Source: Pseudooctadecabacter jejudonensis (GTDB lineage: Bacteria; Pseudomonadota; Alphaproteobacteria; Rhodobacterales; Rhodobacteraceae). From it: a DNA stretch of 64,000 bases. Under the pieces are notes generated by a model. It saw nothing but the letters and a program-made list of their open reading frames with translations, made no database searches and was not told where the DNA came from. A program made the position numbers and the translations under genes. Positions 58,398 to 64,000 of the stretch are shown here, piece by piece (positions within the stretch are counted from its first letter, which is position 1; every line of letters starts with the position of its first letter). The DNA is taken from assembly GCF_900172275.1 (NCBI RefSeq), contig NZ_FWFT01000002.1, positions 620,001 through 684,000 on the forward strand, given 5' to 3'.

Positions 58398-59869
58398 TCG
58401 CAGCACTTTTTGTTGCGGGGCTGGTCGTAGGCCCCGTTGCAGCTGTGTTGTGGCGGGGCGGTGGATTCACCGCCCTGTCTACCGCTGATCTGGACGCGCT
58501 GCAGTTTACCGTGTGGCAGGCGTTCTGGTCCGCAGCGATCAGTGTCGGATTGGCGGTGCCTGTGGCGCGGGCTTTGGCGCGACGTCAGTTTTGGGGCCGT
58601 GGGGCCCTTATTTCAATCATGGGTGCGCCGTTCATTTTGCCGGTGGTTGTGGCGGTGTTGGGCCTGATCTCGGTGTTTGGCGGGCGCGGGTTTCTGAACG
58701 CGGTGTTGGGTCCATTGGGCCTGCCGCGGCTGGATGTTTACGGGGCCCATGGCGTGATTTTGGCACATGTGTTTTTCAACCTGCCCTTGGCGGTGCGCCT
58801 GATCCTGCAAGGCTGGCTTGCCATCCCGTCAGAGAGGTTTCAGGTCGCGGCATCCTTGGGTGCGCCTGTGTTTTGGCTGTTGGAATGGCCGATGTTGAAA
58901 CGCATTGTGCCGGGCGCTTTTGCGGTGATTTTTGTGATCTGTCTGGGGTCCTTTGCGGTGGCGTTGACGTTGGGTGGCGGGCCGCGTGCGACGACGGTGG
59001 AGCTGGCCATTTATCAGGCGTTCAAGTTTGATTTTGACCTTTCGAAGGCTGCGTCCTTGGCTGTTGTGCAACTGGCGTTGGGGCTGGGGGCGGGGCTCGT
59101 GGCGCTGTTCCTCGCACGGGGGGATATGCTGGGCGCTGGTCTGGACCGTGTGGTGCGCCGGTGGGACGGATCGCGGGTGATGGACGCGATGTGGATCGGG
59201 GCGGCCGCGTTGTTTTTGTTGGCCCCGCTGTGCGCGCTGGTGATTGCAGGCGTGCCCGGGTTAGGTGATTTGCCGGGCAGCATCTGGGCCGCGACAGGAC
59301 GATCCGTGGCGATTTCCTTGGGTGCCGTTGTGTTGACGATGATGTTGGCTTTGCCCTTGGCGACCCGCGCGGGGGAGGCGGCATCGCTGTTGGGGATTTC
59401 GGTGTCCGGTCTGGTTTTGGGGACCGGTTTGTTCATTCTGTTGCAACCCTACGTGCGGCCCTCTTCTGTCGCGCTTCCGGTGACTTTGTTGGTGAATGTG
59501 TTGATGTCCTTGCCGTTCGTGCTGCGTATTTTGCGGACAGGCGTTGAGGGGGCGAAGGCGGATTACGGACGTTTGGGGGCGTCGCTGGGATTGCGCGGCT
59601 GGGCGTTGTGGCGGATCGCCTATTTGCCACGGCTGAGGCGCCCGATGGGGTTTTCGGCGGGCCTGACGGCGGCCTTGGCGATGGGGGACCTTGGGGTGAT
59701 CACGTTGTTCTCAAGGCCCGGTCAGGGCACGTTGCCTTTGGCGATGTATGAATTGATGGGCCGGTATCAGATGGGGGCAGCCTATGCGGCGGCGCTGGTG
59801 CTGGTTGCGGTTTCGTTGGCCCTGTTTTGGGTGTTTGACCGAGGAGGGCGCGTGAATGCTGACGTTTGA
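58373..59869 (+). CDS. thiP: Thiamine ABC transporter permease
   Basis: The product is 498 residues with about twelve membrane helices in two fused permease halves, the typical ThiP design. ABC-binding loops are visible in each half: PSERFQVAASLGAPVFWLLEWPML and AKADYGRLGASLGLRGWALWRIAYLP, with the EAA-like Gly. The start overlaps the end of thiB by 25 bases, and the end overlaps thiQ by 14 bases, so all three are translationally coupled. Confidence 0.94.
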   Translation: MAQRAVSVIAALFVAGLVVGPVAAVLWRGGGFTALSTADLDALQFTVWQAFWSAAISVGLAVPVARALARRQFWGRGALISIMGAPFILPVVVAVLGLISVFGGRGFLNAVLGPLGLPRLDVYGAHGVILAHVFFNLPLAVRLILQGWLAIPSERFQVAASLGAPVFWLLEWPMLKRIVPGAFAVIFVICLGSFAVALTLGGGPRATTVELAIYQAFKFDFDLSKAASLAVVQLALGLGAGLVALFLARGDMLGAGLDRVVRRWDGSRVMDAMWIGAAALFLLAPLCALVIAGVPGLGDLPGSIWAATGRSVAISLGAVVLTMMLALPLATRAGEAASLLGISVSGLVLGTGLFILLQPYVRPSSVALPVTLLVNVLMSLPFVLRILRTGVEGAKADYGRLGASLGLRGWALWRIAYLPRLRRPMGFSAGLTAALAMGDLGVITLFSRPGQGTLPLAMYELMGRYQMGAAYAAALVLVAVSLALFWVFDRGGRVNADV

Positions 59870-60548
59870 AGGTGCGGTGTTTCAGCAAGGATCGTTCATA
59901 GTGTCCGCTGATTTCGCGGTGTCTGAGGGGGGTGTGACAGCTGTCATCGGGCCGTCGGGTGCGGGCAAATCGACCCTGTTGCATGGGGTTGCGGGATTTG
60001 TGCCGCAAGTCGCGGGGCGGACGCGGGTTCAGGGCCGCGACGTGACGCGGGCTGCGCCGCAGCACCGGCCTGTTTCAATGCTGTTTCAGGACAACAACCT
60101 GTTTCCCCATCTGACAGTGATGCAAAACGTTGCCCTTGCACTTGGCCCGCGTTTGCGTCCCGCGCGGGATGTGCGGGACAGGGTCGAAGAGATGTTGGAC
60201 CATGTGGGGTTGTCAGGGCTATCGGATCGTAAGCCCGCTGGTCTTTCGGGAGGACAGCAGAGCCGCGTGGCGTTGGCACGGGCGTTGTTGCAGGACCGCC
60301 CTGTGGTGTTGATGGACGAGCCGTTTTCGGCGCTGGGGCCCGCCTTGAAGGATGAGATGCTGGATTTGTCGGTGTCGCTGGCACAAGGACGGACCGTGGT
60401 GATGATCACCCATGATCCGGCAGACGCGGGGCGGATTGCCGATGCGGTGATCGGTGTGGTGCCGGGCCGGGCGTTGCCGCCTGTGCCCACGCAAACCTTC
60501 CTGACGGATCCACCGGATGAAATGCGGGATTATTTCAGCCTGTTATAA
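59856..60548 (+). CDS. thiQ: Thiamine ABC transporter ATP-binding protein
   Basis: The product is 230 residues. ABC motifs are Walker A GPSGAGKSTLLHG, the Q-loop MLFQDNNLFPHLTV, signature LSGGQQSRVALARALL, Walker B PVVLMDEPFSALGP, and switch MITHDPADA. The DNNLFPHL sequence at the Q-loop is typical of ThiQ. It powers uptake through ThiP. A bidirectional hairpin terminator follows at 60554. Confidence 0.94.
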   Translation: MLTFEGAVFQQGSFIVSADFAVSEGGVTAVIGPSGAGKSTLLHGVAGFVPQVAGRTRVQGRDVTRAAPQHRPVSMLFQDNNLFPHLTVMQNVALALGPRLRPARDVRDRVEEMLDHVGLSGLSDRKPAGLSGGQQSRVALARALLQDRPVVLMDEPFSALGPALKDEMLDLSVSLAQGRTVVMITHDPADAGRIADAVIGVVPGRALPPVPTQTFLTDPPDEMRDYFSLL

Positions 60549-60553
60549 CGCAA

Positions 60554-60584
60554 AAGGCCCGCCAGATTGGCGGGCCTTCGTTTT
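60554..60584. terminator. Bidirectional intrinsic terminator between thiQ and petC
   Basis: AAGGCCCGCCA (60554-60564) and TGGCGGGCCTT (60568-60578) form a perfect 11-bp stem with a GAT loop. T-rich tracts follow on the plus strand (CGTTTT) and on the minus strand (TTGCG). It serves both convergent operons. Confidence 0.88.
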
Positions 60585-60599
60585 GAGGTCGAAAGACAT

Positions 60600-61457
60600 T
60601 TAGTCTTTCTTTTTATGCGGCGCCCAGATGCGCTTGTTTGTCAGGTACAGCAGCACCGACAGCACCGTCAGGAAGATGACGCCTGTCAGGCCAGCCTGTT
60701 TGCGGGCCATCATTTTCGGTTCTGCTGTCCACATCAGGAAGGCTGCGACGTCCATCGACACGCTTTCCAGATCAGTGGCTGCGCCATCTTCGTAGAACAC
60801 GTCATCCCCATAAAGAGGGGGCGCCATGGAAATCCAGCTGCCCGGATACTTGTGGGAGCCGTCTTCGTAGGTGCATTCCTCAGGGTAGCCACCAGCCGCG
60901 AATGCGGTGTTGTAGTAGCCGTCCATCGGGATTTCCATGTTGGCGGCGCATTCGGGTTCGTCTGCGTAGCCGGTCAACAGGGAGGTGATGTATTCAGGGC
61001 CGCCCATGCCGTTCACAAACTGGCTGATCCCAGTGCCGTAGGGGCCGTGGAAGCCAGCGCGCGCTTTGGCCATAAGGCTGAGGTCAGGTGCGTTGCTGAG
61101 AGAGCTTTCGGGGAACTTGTCGGCAGGTGTCGCGGGGCGGAAGTCGCCTTCGCCATCAAACAGAAGTGGGTCGAACACTTCGTAGAATTCCGCGTAGGCC
61201 CGCATCTGATCTTCGGGCAGCATGGGGCCGCCTTCGTCAGACAGGTTGCGGAAGGCCACGAATTTGAGGCCGTGACACGCGGAGCAAATCTCAGTGTAGA
61301 CTTGCAGACCGCGCTGCAGCTGGTTCGTGTCGTAGGAGCCGAATGGACCTTCGAACGAGAAGTCGTAGTTGATGACTTCGCTGTCGCCTGCGGCGTGGGC
61401 CGTGCCTGCAGCCATGCCGAGGGCGACGGCTGCAGTGAGGGTGAGTTTACGGAACAT
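60600..61457 (-). CDS. petC: Cytochrome c1 of the bc1 complex
   Basis: This c-type cytochrome passes electrons from the Rieske centre to cytochrome c in the periplasm. It has 285 residues from the ATG at 61457, with a signal peptide ([21 protein letters not shown]). Heme is attached at CSACH (58-62). The axial Met is likely in [14 protein letters not shown]-terminal helix ([19 protein letters not shown]) anchors it to the membrane, with a basic tail. It is the last gene of petABC, 16 bases after petB. Confidence 0.97.
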   Translation of the reverse strand: MFRKLTLTAAVALGMAAGTAHAAGDSEVINYDFSFEGPFGSYDTNQLQRGLQVYTEICSACHGLKFVAFRNLSDEGGPMLPEDQMRAYAEFYEVFDPLLFDGEGDFRPATPADKFPESSLSNAPDLSLMAKARAGFHGPYGTGISQFVNGMGGPEYITSLLTGYADEPECAANMEIPMDGYYNTAFAAGGYPEECTYEDGSHKYPGSWISMAPPLYGDDVFYEDGAATDLESVSMDVAAFLMWTAEPKMMARKQAGLTGVIFLTVLSVLLYLTNKRIWAPHKKKD

Positions 61458-61473
61458 CAGTCTTTGTCCTTTC

Positions 61474-62817
61474 TCACTCGGCCGGGGTTGCGACGGTATC
61501 ACCGGACGCAGCCTTGGAGCCGTAGTGGGCGTTGAAGTCGTCCTCGATCGTGGCGGGGGGAGTCGTCGGCTTTTCGATGACGCCCAGCAGCGGCAGGATT
61601 ACGAGGAAATAGGCGAACCAGTACGTCGAACCAATCAAGGCTATGATCGGGTAGATGCCTTCGGCTGGCATTGCGCCGACCCACATCAGGACGATGAAGT
61701 CCACGACGAGGATGGCAAACCACCACTTGAACATCGGCCGATACCGACCGGAGCGCACCGACGATGTGTCGAGCCATGGGGCCAGAGCCATAACAACGAT
61801 CGCACCGAACATGGCCAACACGCCGAAGAACTTTGCGTCGATGATGCCGAAGGACACCCACTCGGCAATGATCACAACCCAGACGGTGTTATCGAAGGCC
61901 CGCAGGATCGCGTAGAATGGCAAGAAGTACCATTCGGGCACGATGTGCGCTGGCGTCGCCAGTGGGTTCGCCTCGATGTAGTTGTCGGGGTGGCCAAGGT
62001 AGTTGGGCATGAAGCCGACCACAGCCATGAACACAGCGAGGATCACGGCCAGCGCGAACAGGTCCTTGATCACGAAGTAGGGCCAGAAGGGCAGCGTGTC
62101 TTTCTCGGCGTCTGCTTTGGATGTGCGGCGCACTTCGACGCCGGTTGGGTTGTTGTTGCCCGTGGTGTGGAAGGCCCAGATGTGAACGATGACGAGGCCA
62201 AGGATCACAAACGGCAGCAGATAGTGCAGCGAGAAGAAGCGGTTCAGCGCGGGCTGGCCCACAGCGGACGCGCCCAAGAGCCATGTCTGCAGGCTTTCAC
62301 CCACGAACGGCACAGCACCAAAGAGGCCGGTGATCACGGCTGTCCCGTGGAAGGACATCTGACCCCATGGCAGCACATAACCCATAAAGGCAGTGCCCAT
62401 CATCAACAGGAAGATCAGCATACCGATGATCCATGTCACCTCACGCGGGGCTTTGTAGGACCCGTAGTAGAGGGAGCGGAACATGTGGGCATAGACGGCC
62501 ACGAAGAACAGCGATGCACCGTTCATGTGGAAGTAGCGGATCATGTGGCCACCGTTTACGTCGCGCATGATGTGTTCGACAGAAGCGAAGGCCAGATCGA
62601 CGTGTGGGGTGTAGTGCATGACCAGCACAACGCCGGTGATGATCTGCAGGAACAGTGTGAATGTCAGCACGATGCCCCAGATCCACATCCAGTTCAGGTT
62701 CTTGGGCGTGGGGATCATCAGTGTGTCATAGGCGAGACCCAGGATCGGCAGGCGGCTGTGCAGCCACTTTTCGCCGTTTGACTTGGGCTCGTAATGGTCG
62801 TGGGGAATTCCGGACAT
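61474..62817 (-). CDS. petB: Cytochrome b of the bc1 complex
   Basis: The product is 447 residues with eight membrane helices. The histidines of the two b hemes lie in helix B ([18 protein letters not shown]) and helix D ([24 protein letters not shown], key part [16 protein letters not shown]). The Qo-site loop reads [14 protein letters not shown], the PEWY motif. It carries the quinol oxidation and reduction sites of the proton-pumping Q cycle. GGAGAACG precedes the ATG. It lies 12 bases after petA. Confidence 0.98.
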   Translation of the reverse strand: MSGIPHDHYEPKSNGEKWLHSRLPILGLAYDTLMIPTPKNLNWMWIWGIVLTFTLFLQIITGVVLVMHYTPHVDLAFASVEHIMRDVNGGHMIRYFHMNGASLFFVAVYAHMFRSLYYGSYKAPREVTWIIGMLIFLLMMGTAFMGYVLPWGQMSFHGTAVITGLFGAVPFVGESLQTWLLGASAVGQPALNRFFSLHYLLPFVILGLVIVHIWAFHTTGNNNPTGVEVRRTSKADAEKDTLPFWPYFVIKDLFALAVILAVFMAVVGFMPNYLGHPDNYIEANPLATPAHIVPEWYFLPFYAILRAFDNTVWVVIIAEWVSFGIIDAKFFGVLAMFGAIVVMALAPWLDTSSVRSGRYRPMFKWWFAILVVDFIVLMWVGAMPAEGIYPIIALIGSTYWFAYFLVILPLLGVIEKPTTPPATIEDDFNAHYGSKAASGDTVATPAE

Positions 62818-62829
62818 AGGTCGTTCTCC

Positions 62830-63393
62830 TTAACCGAGTTGAATGGTTGTTTCGTCCACGAAGGACGCTTCGGGGATGGGCAGGTTGCGGGGTGCGGGGC
62901 CTTTGCGGATGCGCCCAGCGGTGTCGTAGTGCGACCCGTGGCAAGGGCAGAACCAACCGCCAAATTCGCCTGCGCCGTCACCAACTGGCACACAGCCAAG
63001 GTGGGTGCAGACGCCGGATTGCACGAGCCATTCGCCCGCTTCGTCCAGTGCGCGGTTTTCGTCTGTCGCCGGATCGCTGTCAGCGAGGTTGGCGTTGTTT
63101 GCCTCACGGTCGATGAGGTCTGCGACGTCTACGGCGCGGGCTTCTGCGATTTCTTCCTCGGTGCGGCGTCGAATGAACACCGGCTTACCTTGGAACAAAA
63201 CCGTCATCTGCGTGCCGGGATCAATTGCGCTGACGTCAACGCGAATCGATGCAAGCGCCAGAACGTCGGCGGAAGGGTTCATTTGGTTGACGAGCGGCCA
63301 GACCGCTGCGCCTGTGACGACTGCACCTGCACCCGCTGTCGCGTAGTAGATGAAATCGCGGCGTGTGCCTTGATGGTCTTCTGGGTTTGACAC
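62830..63393 (-). CDS. petA: Rieske iron-sulfur subunit of the bc1 complex
   Basis: The product is 187 residues. The twin-arginine-like N-terminus ([20 protein letters not shown]) targets the folded protein by Tat and anchors it by one helix. The 2Fe-2S ligands are in CTHLGCVP and CPCHGSHYD, the normal Cys/His pairs and disulfide. It takes the first electron from quinol. It is the first gene of petABC. Its leader contains a strong hairpin at 63441-63464. Confidence 0.98.
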   Translation of the reverse strand: MSNPEDHQGTRRDFIYYATAGAGAVVTGAAVWPLVNQMNPSADVLALASIRVDVSAIDPGTQMTVLFQGKPVFIRRRTEEEIAEARAVDVADLIDREANNANLADSDPATDENRALDEAGEWLVQSGVCTHLGCVPVGDGAGEFGGWFCPCHGSHYDTAGRIRKGPAPRNLPIPEASFVDETTIQLG

Positions 63394-63440
63394 GTGTCCA
63401 TCTCCGAAGTTGGTGGGCGGAATGCCCTGCGAAATAGGTC

Positions 63441-63464
63441 AAGGACCCCAAAAATGGAGTCCTT
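63441..63464 (-). other. Hairpin in the leader of petABC
   Basis: AAGGACCCCA (63441-63450) pairs with TGGAGTCCTT (63455-63464) over a 4-base loop, ten pairs with one wobble on the minus-strand RNA. It lies about 50 bases before the petA start codon and after the GST gene. Confidence 0.6.
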
Positions 63465-63543
63465 TCAGCGGGCTACTTAGCGGCAAGACCCTAATAGGTC
63501 CAGTATGATTGAGGGCAGACTTGCAGACTGCGGCGATTGGCCC

Positions 63544-64000
63544 CTAGGCCGGATCGGTATCAATCATGGAGGGACGTGCGGCAAATTCCCCATGCCATTT
63601 GGCGAGCGCGTCATTTCCGGCCTGCCAGTTGCGGTGACCATGGCGAAAGTCGACATAAGACAAGGCACAGGCGACGGCGATTTGTGCGGCGTTCAGCGGG
63701 CCTGTTAGGTGCGACATCCATCGGGCATTAATGGCAGCTATCGCGCGGTCTGCTTTGCCCCACTGCGCCTCAAGCCATTCGGGGCTTTGCTGGGCTTCGG
63801 GACGCAGGCGCGTTTCATAGACCATGCCGACGGTGGCATCCATGATGGCATCTGCCGTCGCCTCAAGCGTCAAAACCTCATAGAGGGCGTGCGAAGGATA
63901 CAGCCCCGCGTCTGCCTGATCGTCCAGATACCGCGTAATCACGCGGCTGTCGTAGAGGGCGGGACCATCGGCCCGCACGAGGGCGGGAATTTTACCGGTG
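63544..64000 (-). CDS. Glutathione S-transferase family protein, partial (5' end outside window)
   Basis: The frame is open to the window edge, and the N-terminal 50 or so residues are missing. What is seen begins TGKIPALVRADGPALYDSRVITRYLDDQ, the cis-Pro and glutathione-contact part of the thioredoxin-like domain (key parts GKIPALV, LYDSRVITRYLD). The helical domain ends with LNAAQIAVACALSYVDFRHG. The internal GTG at 63978 is not the true start. It is upstream of petA on the same strand, 150 bases away. The substrate is unknown. Confidence 0.9.
   Translation of the reverse strand, partial: TGKIPALVRADGPALYDSRVITRYLDDQADAGLYPSHALYEVLTLEATADAIMDATVGMVYETRLRPEAQQSPEWLEAQWGKADRAIAAINARWMSHLTGPLNAAQIAVACALSYVDFRHGHRNWQAGNDALAKWHGEFAARPSMIDTDPA

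Overview
The window is a GC-rich, gene-dense piece of an alphaproteobacterial chromosome, most likely from a marine Rhodobacteraceae (roseobacter-type) bacterium. The evidence is a cytochrome bc1 operon (petABC) with a PetP/PetR-like regulator pair, a BacNav sodium channel with a TLESWSM filter, a stand-alone Hint-domain protein, an NDUFA9-like protein, the order gltD-unknown-gltB, and a recurring intergenic element with a tail resembling GGTCAGATGAAG. I see no prophage, insertion sequence, CRISPR array or integron. No stretch longer than 300 bases lacks a gene; the longest gap is about 280 bases, before the Hint gene.

Layout. 1-4383: 3' end of secA, an unknown envelope protein and a substrate-binding/OmpA fusion. 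4380-8383 (minus): radC, dnaJ, dnaK. 8538-11520: AlkB-like dioxygenase, SH3-domain protein, a lone ABC-2 glycan-export-type permease and cysQ. 11698-17922 (plus): galU, two paralogous family 2 glycosyltransferases, a Core-2/I-branching-type transferase and a two-domain sulfotransferase. With the permease and CysQ this reads as a module for a sulfated surface glycan. 17919-22729 (minus): ptsN, hpf, then lptB-lptA-lptC-kdsD-rnd and a tRNA-Leu, which together cover Kdo/LPS transport and phosphotransfer regulation. 22934-24765: NDUFA9-like protein and uppP. 24982-31873: glutamate synthase (gltD, a secreted unknown, gltB). 32154-37801: Hint protein, mtgA, GST, queG, PQQ-type sugar dehydrogenase, EamA transporter.

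37960-44219: ilvE (minus), divergent from MarR and OmpR-type regulators, then an HDAC-like hydrolase and the isoprenoid block xseB-ispA-dxs. 44316-47155: BacNav channel, a six-TM protein resembling eukaryotic FAR-17a/AIG1 threonine hydrolases, a nucleotide-sugar-epimerase-like protein and aroQ. 47152-51959 (minus): a coupled CoA-thioester catabolic operon. 52034-56090: poxvirus-type topoisomerase IB, divergent amn with an intrinsic terminator in its leader, HU and a second EamA transporter. 56087-57190: aroC. 57262-60548: TPP riboswitch followed by thiBPQ. 60600-63393 (minus): petC-petB-petA. 63544-64000: partial GST.

The most unusual points are the AIG1-like membrane protein, the degenerate second sulfotransferase domain, the terminator in the amn leader, the repeated intergenic element, and several strong stem-loops between genes (tRNA-Leu/rnd, lptB/hpf, dnaK/dnaJ, petA leader). 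All functional assignments come from reading motifs by eye; no database search was run.
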